64,000 nt of DNA from positions 1-64,000 of the forward strand of contig JABTBR010000016.1 in assembly GCA_013284265.1 (NCBI GenBank). Reading direction: 5' to 3'. How positions within the stretch are numbered: position 1 is the stretch's first letter; every line of letters starts with the position of its first letter. Shown here piece after piece: positions 17,324-25,878 of this stretch. The notes beneath the pieces are model-generated. The model was given only the letters and a program-made list of their open reading frames with translations, ran no database searches and was not told where the DNA came from. The stretch comes from Oxalobacteraceae bacterium. Lineage in GTDB: Bacteria; Pseudomonadota; Gammaproteobacteria; Burkholderiales; Burkholderiaceae_D. The position numbers and the translations under genes were made by a program.

Positions 17324-18232
17324 TTAGCTGGTTTTCGCGACCTTGGCCGTGCCGTATAGCGAACCGACATACACGCCGGTCAGCGTCAGCGCGATGCCGG
17401 CCAGTGCGACGACGGTCGGTTTGGCCGAGAAGAACAGGATGTCGATCAGATAGGTGCCGACCGGCTCCGACAGCAAAATCAAGCCGGCCAGCGAGGTCTT
17501 CACGTAGGGAATCGCGGAACTGACCATCAGCCAGGCCACGCCCTGCACGATCAAGCCATAGGCGATCAAGGTCATCAGGTTCTTGCTGTCAGGAATAGTC
17601 AGCGATTCTCCCTCGGCCAGGCTGCTGACCAGCAGGAACAGCGTGGCGGCGGCGCACAGGATCACCATGTTGACCACCGGGTGGGTCGGCCGCTCGGTCT
17701 GCTGCGATATTTTGATGAACACCACGCACAGGGCGTAGGCCACCGCCGATCCCAGCCCCATCGCGACGCCCCAGATGTATTCCGCGCTCAGCGCGCCGCT
17801 GCCGTGCAGCACCGCGCCCATGCCCGAAATCAGGAAGATGCCGACCAGGGCCAGCATCAAGGACAGGAAATAGACGATGGTGATTCTTTCCTGGAACAGG
17901 AAATAGGCGAAGATCGCCAGGCTGAACGATTGGCAATTGGTCAGGATCGCCCCCAGGCCCGGCCCCACCATGCGGATACTCTTGTGCCACCAGTACATGT
18001 CCAGCGCCAGCGCGAAACCGGCCAGGCAGGCATAGATGAAACTCTTGCGTGTCGTTTGAAACGGAAATTTTTTCACATAGGCGAAAATCGCCAGGGCCAG
18101 TCCGCCGAGCAGCATGCGGTAGAAACCCACCGCGCTGGTGCCCATGGAGCTGTAGGCGACCGCCACGCCGGACAGGCTGAAGATGAGTCCGCCGATACTC
18201 AGGAAAATGATGGGTCTGCTGTGTACATTCAT
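17324..18232 (-). CDS. EamA/DMT family transporter
   Basis: The product is 302 aa and shows the pattern of about ten hydrophobic helices in two EamA repeats: GVAVAYSSMGTSAVGFYRML opens the first, and SLAGLILLSEPVGTYLIDIL is the conserved glycine/proline helix of the second. The family exports small molecules such as amino acids and their derivatives; direction and substrate cannot be read from sequence. ATG 18232 (MNVHSRP) is chosen since the region upstream is Arg-rich and frame-shifted relative to any fold. It follows the N-hydroxylase gene by 92 bp in the same orientation, so it is a good candidate for exporting the product of that small pathway. Confidence 0.85.
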   Translation of the reverse strand: MNVHSRPIIFLSIGGLIFSLSGVAVAYSSMGTSAVGFYRMLLGGLALAIFAYVKKFPFQTTRKSFIYACLAGFALALDMYWWHKSIRMVGPGLGAILTNCQSFSLAIFAYFLFQERITIVYFLSLMLALVGIFLISGMGAVLHGSGALSAEYIWGVAMGLGSAVAYALCVVFIKISQQTERPTHPVVNMVILCAAATLFLLVSSLAEGESLTIPDSKNLMTLIAYGLIVQGVAWLMVSSAIPYVKTSLAGLILLSEPVGTYLIDILFFSAKPTVVALAGIALTLTGVYVGSLYGTAKVAKTS

Positions 18233-18324
18233 GGGTGTAGATAAGGGTGAAGTCCGCCTCTGTGCAAGGCAAAAAACGGCGGCGCCGGCTGGCGTCCGCC
18301 TCGGGGTGAGTTGCCTGCGCAGCC

Positions 18325-19638
18325 TTAGGCGGCCTTGGCTTCCAGTGCGCGCGGCGCCTGCTCGGCGAGTTGCTCGCGCAGCCCGTTCACGATGACGGCC
18401 GAACGCAGCGCCAGCAAACTGAACGATCCCGCGTCGCCCATGCCGTGCGAGTTTTCGCACAAGCCGTTCAGGTAGCACGGCGCGTGCGGCAGGCCTTCTT
18501 TCATGACGATGGAATAGTCCTTATTGATCTGGATGACGCCGTCCGCATCGGTGGCCGAGAACTGGACCACGTCGGCCAGAATGGCCGGGAACTTCTCCTC
18601 ACCCTCGGCCGCGCCCAGGTTCTTGAAGCCGGTGGCCAGGATCACCAGGTCGAAGTCGCTGTCGGTGACGCCCTCGCTTTCGATCGATGAGTACGAAATC
18701 CGCACGCCGTCCGGGCCGAGGTCCTGCGCGGCCAGGATATTGCTGCTGCGGACGATGACGGTTTTCTGCTGGCCGGCCAGTTTTTGCTGGTAGATCTTCA
18801 GATACAGCGCATCGAGCACGTCCGCGTCGGCGGCCGAATAATTGGTGTAGCGCAGGTCCCGGTCGAGGCGCTTTTTCTGCGCGCTGGTGCCGGCGTAATA
18901 GGTGTCGACGAACTCCGGGAAATACACTTCGCCGGTGAACGGGCTGGCGTCCTTCATGCGGTAGCCGAAGGCGCGGCTGAAGCCATAGACCTCGCTGTCG
19001 GGCGCGATGTCGGCCAGGTGCAGCAGGATTTCGACCGCGCTTTGGCTGCCGCCGACGACGGCGACTTTGCCAAGCGGCTTGCCGCGTTGTTTCGCCAGGG
19101 TCGGGATGAAGTCGTTCAAATGGATCAGCGCCGGCGAATCGAGTTGATCGAAGGGCGCCGGAATATGCGGCGTACGCCCTGGCGCGGCGATCAGCGCACG
19201 GCCGTGGAAAACGCTGCCATTGGCGGTGGTGAGCTTGTACAGGGGCTGGCCGTCGATACGCACGCATTCCACCGAGCGCACCGCCGCCTCATAAGAGACG
19301 CTGTCGGCGAAATGCTCGGCGACCCATTCGATGTACTGCGAGTATTCGGTGCGCAGCGCATAGGTTTTGCCCAGGTTTAAAAATTCATACAGGCGGCCCT
19401 TGGTGTGCAGGAAGTTGGTGAAGCTGTACGCGCTGCGCGGATTGCGCGGCGTCACCAGATCGCGCAGCGGGTGGTTCTGGATGTCCGACTGGCCGAACTG
19501 CATGCCGACCTGCCAGGCGGAGGTCTTGTTCTTCTCAAAAAAGCGGATCTTCAGGTTCGCGCCGAGTTCCTCGTTGGCGGCCGCAACGGCGATATTCGCC
19601 GGGCCGAAGCCGATACCCAATACATCAAAAATTTCCAT
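18325..19638 (-). CDS. N-hydroxylating monooxygenase, lysine/ornithine (IucD/SidA/PvdA) family
   Basis: The product is 437 aa, matching the size of lysine N6-hydroxylases and ornithine N5-hydroxylases. The FAD-binding motif is GIGFGPAN (8-15), the NADPH-binding motif is VAVVGGSQSAVE, and DLVILATGFKN is the late ATG(F/Y) signature. The substrate-region hallmark MQFGQSDIQNHPLRDLVTPR and FTNFLHTKGRLYEF are present in modified form compared with IucD and PvdA. Such enzymes put a hydroxyl on the terminal amine of ornithine, lysine or a diamine, usually for hydroxamate siderophores. Here no NRPS, IucA/IucC-type synthetase or acyltransferase is in the 64-kb window. It is 20 bp downstream of a diaminobutyrate-aminotransferase-like gene. 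Substrate is open: ornithine, lysine or 2,4-diaminobutyrate. Confidence 0.85.
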   Translation of the reverse strand: MEIFDVLGIGFGPANIAVAAANEELGANLKIRFFEKNKTSAWQVGMQFGQSDIQNHPLRDLVTPRNPRSAYSFTNFLHTKGRLYEFLNLGKTYALRTEYSQYIEWVAEHFADSVSYEAAVRSVECVRIDGQPLYKLTTANGSVFHGRALIAAPGRTPHIPAPFDQLDSPALIHLNDFIPTLAKQRGKPLGKVAVVGGSQSAVEILLHLADIAPDSEVYGFSRAFGYRMKDASPFTGEVYFPEFVDTYYAGTSAQKKRLDRDLRYTNYSAADADVLDALYLKIYQQKLAGQQKTVIVRSSNILAAQDLGPDGVRISYSSIESEGVTDSDFDLVILATGFKNLGAAEGEEKFPAILADVVQFSATDADGVIQINKDYSIVMKEGLPHAPCYLNGLCENSHGMGDAGSFSLLALRSAVIVNGLREQLAEQAPRALEAKAA

Positions 19639-19658
19639 GTTGTTTCCGTGCTAAAAGT

Positions 19659-21077
19659 TTAAATGGCGGGGGCGCTGGGGCTGGAAACTTGCGCCAGGGC
19701 GTCGTCGAGGATTTGCAGGACGATGTTCGCTTCGTTCAGGCTCAGGTTGAGCGGCGGCAGCAGGCGCACCACCACGTCGTCGCGCCCGCCCAGTTCCACG
19801 ATCAGGCCGTGGTGCAGGCAATATTTCTGGATCTGGCTGGCGATGGGGTAGGAAGGGCGCTTAGTCAGCGGATCGCAGATTTCCACGCCCAGCATGAAGC
19901 CCAGGCCGCGTACGTCGGCCACGGCGGCGCGGCGCGCGGCGATCTCGCGCAGCTTCTCGATCAGGTACTGGCCGACTTCGTTGACGTTCTCCAGGATGCC
20001 GTCTTCCTGGATGATCTTGATCGTTTCGACTCCGGCCGCGAAGGCGATCTGGTTGCCGCGGAAGGTGCCGATGTGGGCGCCCGGCTTCCACACGTCGAGC
20101 CGCTTGTTGTACATCATCAGGGACACCGGCGAGCCGATGCCGCTGAGGGCCTTGGCGGCCAGGATGATGTCGGGCTCGATGTCGTACTGCTCGAAGGCGA
20201 ACCAGGTGCCGGTGCGGCCGCAGCCGGTTTGCACCTCGTCGATGATCAGCGGGATATCGAGTTCGCGGGTGATGGCGCGGATTCTCTGCACGAAGGCTTT
20301 TTGCGCGGGGATCGCGCCGCCCTCGCCCTGCACCAGTTCCATGATGACGGCGGCCGGTTTCTTGATCCCCGAATTGGGATCGAGCAGGGAGCGCTCCAGA
20401 TAGGTGGCGCAATTGGTTTCGCACGATTCCTTGCGCAAGCCGAGCGGGCAGGCGTTGCAGTTGGAATAAGGGAAGAAATGCACGCCGGGCATCACATTGC
20501 CGATGCTTTCCTTGACCGTGCGCAGGCCGGTCAGCGCCATCGTCGCGTGGCTGGCGCCATGGTAGCCGCCCTGGAAGCTGATGATTTCGTCGCGTCCGGT
20601 ATACAGCTTGCACAGCTTGATGGCCGCTTCCACCGCGTCGCTGCCGGTCGGGCCGCAGAAATGCACCAGCATCTGCTCGCGTATCGCGTCCGGCAACATC
20701 GACAACTGGGCCTGGCGGAACTCGGTCTTGATGCGGGTGGGGAAATCCAGGCCCTGGGTAAAGGTGTCGAGCTGCTTCTTGGCGGCCTCGATGACGCGGG
20801 GATGGTTGTGGCCCAGCGGCATCACGCCGGCGCCGGTCAGGCAATCGAGGTAGACGTTGCCGTCCACGTCCTCGATGAAACTGCCGCGCGCCGCCTTGAT
20901 GGCGAAGGTCAGCTTGCGCGGGTAGGAGACGGCGCCCGACTCTTCCTCTTTCTGCAGCTTCAGGTAATGCGTCGATTGCGGGCCGGGAATCGCGGTGACG
21001 ATGCGCGGCGCCTGATAACTGGGGCTGAGCGGGGCGTGTTGGGTAGGCGTGGTCGCCTGTGTCATGTCTTGTGTCAT
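19659..21077 (-). CDS. Class III PLP aminotransferase, diaminobutyrate-2-oxoglutarate type
   Basis: The product is 472 aa, a fold-type I, class III aminotransferase. Visible motifs are DCLTGAGVMPLGHNHP near the N-terminus, FCGPTGSDAVEAAIKL (PLP phosphate contact), the DEVQTGCGRTG aspartate loop, and the Schiff-base lysine in LAAKALSGIG. The inserted Cys-rich segment NCNACPLGLRKESCETNC is the type I recall in RhbA/Dat-like diaminobutyrate aminotransferases, which make 2,4-diaminobutyrate from aspartate semialdehyde. Ornithine- or GABA-type activity is possible. ATG 21077 has CCAGGA 9 nt upstream; ATG 21065 is an alternative. It sits 20 bp before the N-hydroxylase gene, as in rhizobactin-type clusters where both activities are adjacent. 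Confidence 0.82.
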   Translation of the reverse strand: MTQDMTQATTPTQHAPLSPSYQAPRIVTAIPGPQSTHYLKLQKEEESGAVSYPRKLTFAIKAARGSFIEDVDGNVYLDCLTGAGVMPLGHNHPRVIEAAKKQLDTFTQGLDFPTRIKTEFRQAQLSMLPDAIREQMLVHFCGPTGSDAVEAAIKLCKLYTGRDEIISFQGGYHGASHATMALTGLRTVKESIGNVMPGVHFFPYSNCNACPLGLRKESCETNCATYLERSLLDPNSGIKKPAAVIMELVQGEGGAIPAQKAFVQRIRAITRELDIPLIIDEVQTGCGRTGTWFAFEQYDIEPDIILAAKALSGIGSPVSLMMYNKRLDVWKPGAHIGTFRGNQIAFAAGVETIKIIQEDGILENVNEVGQYLIEKLREIAARRAAVADVRGLGFMLGVEICDPLTKRPSYPIASQIQKYCLHHGLIVELGGRDDVVVRLLPPLNLSLNEANIVLQILDDALAQVSSPSAPAI

Positions 21078-21251
21078 GTCAGATCCTGGAGGGTGAATGC
21101 GGTGAACAGTGGGTGCTGGCCGGTGAAAATAGACCGGGCGCGCGCAAGCCGCGCCGTGGCGCGAGGCATTGACGTGCAAGTAAGTCGGCGCGCAAAGCGC
21201 TGGACTTCCCGCCGGCGGCGCCAGCGGGCGATGCGCGTGGGTGCGGCGGGC

Positions 21252-21878
21252 TTAAGTCTGAGCCTGGGCCGCCAGCGCCAGCCATTGCTTGACGTGGGCA
21301 TGGTCCAGAATGGCCGCGACGTATCCCTGCAAATCGCTGGGGATGGCCACGCCGTAACGGCGGAAACGGAACACCACAGGCACGTACATGGCATCGACGA
21401 TGCCGAACTCGCCGCACAGGAAGGTGCCGCCGCCGGCCGCCTGGCGCAGGCCGCGCCAGATCTGGAAGACCCGCTGGATTTCCCATTCGGTGTCCGGCGA
21501 CAGCGTGTCCGGCTGATCGCCCAGGTTGAGGCCGAAGGACATTTGGGTGCGCAGATTGGTGAAACCGGAATGCATCTCCGCGGTGGCGGCGCGGGCCAGC
21601 GCGCGCACGCGCGCGTCGGTGGGCCATAACCGGGCTTGAGGATAAGCTTCGGCGATCGCTTCCGAGATCGCCAGGCTATCGTTGATGACGATGCCGTCCA
21701 TGCTCAAGGCTGGCACTTTCCCGGAAGGGGAATAGCGCAGGATATTTGCCCGGGTCGTGACTTCTTCCAATGCCACTTGAACCGTCTCAAATTCCAGGCC
21801 AGCTGCGTGCAGTACCAGCCAGGCGCGCAGGGACCAGGACGACTTGGCGTAGTCGCCTATAATAAGTGTAGTTGCCAT
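21252..21878 (-). CDS. Glutathione S-transferase family protein
   Basis: The product is 208 aa. The N-terminal thioredoxin-like domain contains DYAKSSWSLRAWLVL, with SSWS as the likely catalytic serine region, and the cis-proline with the SGKVPAL-x-x-DG-x-x-I-x-DSLAI glutathione-binding motif. The all-helical C-terminal domain follows. ATG 21878 is preferred over an opening 11 codons upstream. It is the first gene of the minus-strand group with the aminotransferase (174 bp away), N-hydroxylase and exporter, and is divergent from the AraC regulator. It is clearly related to the GST at 25114, which has SSWSMRPW and SGRVPVL at equivalent places. Confidence 0.88.
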   Translation of the reverse strand: MATTLIIGDYAKSSWSLRAWLVLHAAGLEFETVQVALEEVTTRANILRYSPSGKVPALSMDGIVINDSLAISEAIAEAYPQARLWPTDARVRALARAATAEMHSGFTNLRTQMSFGLNLGDQPDTLSPDTEWEIQRVFQIWRGLRQAAGGGTFLCGEFGIVDAMYVPVVFRFRRYGVAIPSDLQGYVAAILDHAHVKQWLALAAQAQT

Positions 21879-21994
21879 ATGTGTATGTAAATTGAAGTAG
21901 TCTGGATGCAAGGTGGGAAGAAAAAAGCAAATTGATCTTATGGTAGTTTTTTGTTCATATCTTGTACAAAACTGGACAAAACGGAAATAAAGAA

Positions 21995-22861
21995 ATGAAC
22001 AACGATGGTCATGATTTGATACAGAAACCGCAGGATTTCTCGCAGTTCTGGCGCATCCCCGAGGGCGACAGCGAGTTGCTGGTGGCCCACTACAATCAGC
22101 AAACGTTTGGCAGGCACTCGCACGACCGCTATGCCATCGGCGTCATTTCCGGCGGCGCCGAAAAGCTGTTTTACCGGGGCGGCCATTGGTACGGCACGCC
22201 GGGTAGCGTGGTCGCCATCACCCCCACCGAGATCCATGACGGGGTCGCCGCCGACGAGCAGGGCTGGCGCTACCAAATGATCTATGTCGATCCGACCTGG
22301 TTGAACGAGAAGGTCTTGCACGGGCAGGTGTCGGCCGACTATCTGCACCTGTTTCGCCAGCCGCTGCGCCAGGATCCCGAGTTGGCCTGGGAGATCCAGT
22401 ACCGGCACCGGATGATTCAGCGCTCCAGCCTGTCGCTGGAGCGCGAGACTATCCTGATTGAGCTGCTGGCCAAGGTGTTCGGCCGCTACGGCTTGCCGGT
22501 TCCGGAAAAAGATGCCTCGGAGCGCGAAGCGGTGCGCCGCGTCAAGCAGCGGCTCGATCTCGACTTCGACAAGGACGTCACGCTCACCGAGCTGGGCGCG
22601 CTGGTCAATATGGATCCTTTGTATCTGATCCGGGTATTTCGCAAGGAAGCGGGTATTTCACCGCACAGTTATCAGTTACAGCGCCGCATCGCGCGCGCGC
22701 AGCAGTTTCTGCGGATGGGCATGAGCATCGCCAACGCCGCGTATGCCTGTGGTTTTTACGACCAAAGCCATATGGCGCGTTTCTTCAAAAAGATCGTCGG
22801 CGTCACGCCTGGCGCGTTTCGCGACGGCGCCACGTCGGGCCGCTTGATCGTATTCGGCTAG
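21995..22861 (+). CDS. AraC family transcriptional regulator
   Basis: The product is 288 aa. The N-terminal half is the cupin sensing domain (HSHDRYAIGVISGGAEKLFY, then PTEIHDG with metal-like histidines). The C-terminal about 100 residues hold the two HTH motifs: LTELGALVNMDPLYLIRVFR and the second with IANAAYACGFYDQSHMARFF, the classic AraC signature. ATG 21995 has GGAAA 8-12 nt upstream; an in-frame ATG 11 codons earlier lacks a site. It is divergent from the GST/aminotransferase/N-hydroxylase group with 116 bp between starts, so it probably controls that group. The AT-rich gap includes the palindrome TTGTACAA at 21962-21969. The effector is unknown. Confidence 0.9.
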   Translation: MNNDGHDLIQKPQDFSQFWRIPEGDSELLVAHYNQQTFGRHSHDRYAIGVISGGAEKLFYRGGHWYGTPGSVVAITPTEIHDGVAADEQGWRYQMIYVDPTWLNEKVLHGQVSADYLHLFRQPLRQDPELAWEIQYRHRMIQRSSLSLERETILIELLAKVFGRYGLPVPEKDASEREAVRRVKQRLDLDFDKDVTLTELGALVNMDPLYLIRVFRKEAGISPHSYQLQRRIARAQQFLRMGMSIANAAYACGFYDQSHMARFFKKIVGVTPGAFRDGATSGRLIVFG

Positions 22862-22900
22862 GGCTGCAGCCCGCGTGCGAGATGGGACTGGCGTGGCCGC

Positions 22901-23581
22901 TCAGGAAGGCTTGCGGCCAAGCAGACGCTGCAGCCATTTGGAAGCGATGCGCTTGTTGACCTTGAAGGTGTAGTCCAGCGTGGCGAACTGTTCGTCCAGC
23001 GCTTCCTGCAGCATGCTGGCCGGATCGGCCGGCAGCAGTTTCAGATAGGCGTCGGCCTCACCATGGTCGCGCTGAATTTCCATCCCGGCCTTTTTGGCGA
23101 TGTGCATCATGGTCTTGTTGGACGACAGGCAGTGGATGTACAGGGTGTCGATGTCGTTGTTGCGGCAGTGGATGGCGGCGCGCTCGAACAGTTTGGAGCC
23201 CACGCCCAGGCCGCGCATGCTGCGGCTGACCGACACGCCGAATTCGGCCACCCTCTCCTTCTCGGTGGCGGCGCTGCGGGCCGGGTTCAGATCCTTGGGA
23301 GCGAAGGCCAGGTGGCCGGCGGCCACCAGCTTGAACATGCGGTTGTAGACGCCGAACACCATGTCGCGCTTGAAGTCGATGCCGTTCACGTAATTCGCCA
23401 CCTGCTCGTCGCGCAGCATGCTGCCGAAGCGCAGCAGGCGGTCGCTCGGCTCCAGCGCGATAAAGTGCTTGAGCATGCGGCGGCGATCGCGCTCGGACAG
23501 CTCTTTGACCAGCACGGTCGGGCGCTTGCGCCGGTTGATCCAGCGCCGCAGCGGGTTTTGTAGCAAGTCGTCGGTATTCAC
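22901..23581 (-). CDS. GNAT family N-acetyltransferase
   Basis: The product is 226 aa. The GNAT acetyl-CoA site is seen as VSRSMRGLGVGSKLFERAA (Q/RxxGxG/A form), preceded by the beta4 strand AEFGVSV and followed by LYIHCLSSNKTMMHIAKKAG, the beta5/alpha4 region. An N-terminal Arg-rich stretch (RRWINRRKRP) and a C-terminal about 40-residue helical tail extend the domain. The family acetylates amines of proteins, antibiotics or metabolites; the substrate is not deducible. It is transcribed alone, with a palindromic repeat and 243 bp separating it from cca upstream. Nothing in the context suggests its job. Confidence 0.85.
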   Translation of the reverse strand: MNTDDLLQNPLRRWINRRKRPTVLVKELSERDRRRMLKHFIALEPSDRLLRFGSMLRDEQVANYVNGIDFKRDMVFGVYNRMFKLVAAGHLAFAPKDLNPARSAATEKERVAEFGVSVSRSMRGLGVGSKLFERAAIHCRNNDIDTLYIHCLSSNKTMMHIAKKAGMEIQRDHGEADAYLKLLPADPASMLQEALDEQFATLDYTFKVNKRIASKWLQRLLGRKPS

Positions 23582-23685
23582 TTGGTGGACTCCTGGGAAA
23601 CCGCGAACGACAGCAGTCTGTTTCGATGCAACATTGCCTATCGTAGCGCGTTTTCAGCAGCTAGCGGGCTGGCGCTGTCTCCTGA

Positions 23686-23707
23686 AACCCACGGCGCAAC
23701 CCTGGAG
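23686..23707. repeat. Fragment of the CCACGG palindrome family
   Basis: AACCCACGGCGCAACCCTGG matches the left 20 bases of the 63-bp class and then breaks off. It lies 33 bp before a full copy, suggesting a decayed or partly duplicated element. Confidence 0.6.
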
Positions 23708-23739
23708 CCGTAAAGTCAACGCGCCGCCGCCCTTGTTAA

Positions 23740-23802
23740 AACCCAGGGCGTAACCCTGGGGTCTGACCCGGCGGGTCAGACCCCGGCTCTTTGCCGTGGG
23801 TT
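23740..23802. repeat. CCACGG palindrome, 63-bp class (copy B)
   Basis: Begins AACCCAGGGCG (one mismatch to the other copies), has the GGGGTCTGACCCG / CGGGTCAGACCCC core and ends CTTTGCCGTGGGTT. It lies 23 bp past the cca stop and upstream of the GNAT gene, both on the minus strand, so it would terminate cca. Confidence 0.9.
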
Positions 23803-23824
23803 TCTACATGCGGCCACGGCCCGC

Positions 23825-25111
23825 TTAATTTGGCTGGGAGTCATCTCCTGCGAGGTCACCATCATCCTCTGCCGCCGCGCCCAGCGCCAGCCGCACCGCC
23901 GCCACGCGGGCCTGGTGAATCCGCTCGGGAATCCGCTGTGGCTGATCGCCGCACTGCCCGGCGATGGCACCCGCATCCACACCGCGCGCGGCCGCCAATG
24001 CCTTTTCCAGATAAGCCAGCTGCGGGAAAGGCTTGTCGCGGAAGCTGGCCGATGCACCGATGCGCCCGCGCGAGTCGCACTCGGTCGCCTTCAGCATCTG
24101 GATAAACCGGGCCGGCTTGCGGAAGCCGTCGCAGCGCTCCAGCAGTGTCACGATGGTGTTCGGACGCAGCACCAGCGCCCGCCCCACATTGCCATGCTCG
24201 CGCGCCGTCATCACGGCCAGGTCGCGGCAGTCGGTCGGCACGCGCAGGCGCTTGCACAACGCTTCGACCAGCTCCACACCCATGCCCTCGTGGCCGTGGT
24301 GGGACGGCCATTTATCGGCCGGCGTCACGCCCTTGCCCAGATCGTGCATCAGGCAGGCGAAGCGGGTCGGCAATTCCAGCCCCTCTTCGGCCGCGCAGTC
24401 GATCACTTGGCCGATGTGGATGCCGGTATCGATTTCGGGGTGATGCTGCTCCGGCTGCGGCACGCCCCACAGCGCGTCAAGTTCGGGCACCACGCGCGCC
24501 AGCGCGCCGCAGTCGCGCAGCACCGCCAGCATGCGCGAGGGACGCTGCTCCATCAGGCCGCGCGACAATTCCTGCCACACCCGCTCGGCCACCAGCGCAT
24601 CGACCTCGCCCTGCTCCACCATGCTGCGCATCAGCGCATTGGTTTCCGGCGCCACCGTGAAGTCGGGGAAGCGCGCGGCGAAGCGCGCCACGCGCAGGAT
24701 GCGCACCGGGTCTTCGGCGAAGGCGTCGGACACGTGGCGGAAAATCCGCAGTTCGATATCGCGCTGGCCGTTGAAGGGATCGGTCAGCGTGCCGTCATCG
24801 GCCCGGGCGATGGCGTTGATGGTCAGGTCGCGCCGCACCAGGTCCTCTTCCAGCGTGACCTCGGGCGCGGTGTGGAACACGAAACCCTTGTAGCCGGGCG
24901 CGGTCTTGCGCTCGGTACGGGCCAGCGCATATTCCTCCTGCGTGCGCGGGTGCAGGAACACCGGGAAGTCCTTGCCGACCGGACGGAAACCCTGGCGCAG
25001 CATGTCGTCCGGGGTCGCGCCCACCACCACATGGTCGTGGTCCTTGACCGGCTGGCCCAGCAGGGCGTCGCGCACGGCGCCGCCCACTACATACGTCTTC
25101 ATACCGCTCAC
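23825..25111 (-). CDS. cca: Multifunctional CCA tRNA nucleotidyltransferase
   Basis: The product is 428 aa. It adds or repairs the 3' CCA of tRNA. The class II polymerase motif GGAVRDALLG is at 10-19, followed by the metal-binding DHDHVVVG (24-31), RRDLTINAIA and DPFNGQRDIE motifs. An HD phosphohydrolase domain is indicated by FACLMHDLGKG, as in gammaproteobacterial-type long enzymes. The C-terminal tail is acidic and low in complexity. Start choice: GTG at 25111 has GGAG 5 nt upstream and lies 2 nt after the GST stop; ATG 25102 (MKTYVVGG) is the start used by homologues and is equally possible. It is translationally coupled with the upstream GST gene. Confidence 0.93.
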   Translation of the reverse strand: MSGMKTYVVGGAVRDALLGQPVKDHDHVVVGATPDDMLRQGFRPVGKDFPVFLHPRTQEEYALARTERKTAPGYKGFVFHTAPEVTLEEDLVRRDLTINAIARADDGTLTDPFNGQRDIELRIFRHVSDAFAEDPVRILRVARFAARFPDFTVAPETNALMRSMVEQGEVDALVAERVWQELSRGLMEQRPSRMLAVLRDCGALARVVPELDALWGVPQPEQHHPEIDTGIHIGQVIDCAAEEGLELPTRFACLMHDLGKGVTPADKWPSHHGHEGMGVELVEALCKRLRVPTDCRDLAVMTAREHGNVGRALVLRPNTIVTLLERCDGFRKPARFIQMLKATECDSRGRIGASASFRDKPFPQLAYLEKALAAARGVDAGAIAGQCGDQPQRIPERIHQARVAAVRLALGAAAEDDGDLAGDDSQPN

Positions 25112-25113
25112 TG

Positions 25114-25830
25114 TTACTCCGGCATGTCGGCGTCGTGCTTGGGCGCCATTTCGGTTTCGGCTTCGGCCTCGTACACCCAGCGCGCCACGGATGGATGGGC
25201 CAGCACGCGTTCGCAGTAGGCGTTCAGCGCGGGCGCCATCGATACGCCGTAGGTGCGGAAGCGCAGCACCACCGGCGCGTAGAAGGCGTCGGCGATCGAG
25301 AATTCACCGAACAGGAACTGGTGATGGCCAAAGCGCGACAGGCATTCTTCCCAGATCTCGCTGATGCGGCCGATGTCGGCCTGGGCTTCGTTGGTGCGGC
25401 CCTTGCCCGGATAGCGCGCGCGGATATTCATAGACATAGCCGTGCGCAGGCCGGTGAAGCCGGAATGCATTTCGGCGCACACCGAACGCGCCATCGCGCG
25501 CGCGGCCACGTCCTGCGGCCACAGATGCAGCTCGGGGAATTGCTCGGCCAGATATTCGCAGATGGCCAGGCTGTCCCAGATCGTCATTTCGCCCGCCAGC
25601 AGCACCGGCACGCGGCCGCTGGCCGAGTAAGCGGCGATCTTGTTCGAGGTGTCGGGCTGGTCGAGCAGCACGCGCACTTCCTGGAACGGGATGCCGAAGC
25701 CGTTCAGCACCACCCAGGGGCGCATCGACCATGAGGAGTAGTTCTTGTTGCCGATGATGAGGGTCAGCCCGGGCTCGCGGCCTCCGGCCAGGGTATGCGT
25801 CAGCGTTGGATCGAGTACGGTCGGTTGCAT
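25114..25830 (-). CDS. Glutathione S-transferase family protein
   Basis: The product is 238 aa. A 20-residue N-terminal extension precedes the thioredoxin-like domain, with NKNYSSWSMRPWVVL and the glutathione motif SGRVPVLLAGEMTIWDSLAI. The C-terminal helical domain contains the FLFGEFSIADAFYAPVVLRF segment, the N-capping motif of GSTs. Substrate unknown. It is a paralogue of the GST at 21252. It is followed 2 nt later by the GTG of cca, forming a two-gene unit; I know of no functional reason for this pairing. Confidence 0.9.
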   Translation of the reverse strand: MQPTVLDPTLTHTLAGGREPGLTLIIGNKNYSSWSMRPWVVLNGFGIPFQEVRVLLDQPDTSNKIAAYSASGRVPVLLAGEMTIWDSLAICEYLAEQFPELHLWPQDVAARAMARSVCAEMHSGFTGLRTAMSMNIRARYPGKGRTNEAQADIGRISEIWEECLSRFGHHQFLFGEFSIADAFYAPVVLRFRTYGVSMAPALNAYCERVLAHPSVARWVYEAEAETEMAPKHDADMPE

Positions 25831-25878
25831 GGATACGTCCTTGATAGATAAGAATAGGGAGCGAGTGTAGGTCGCAAA

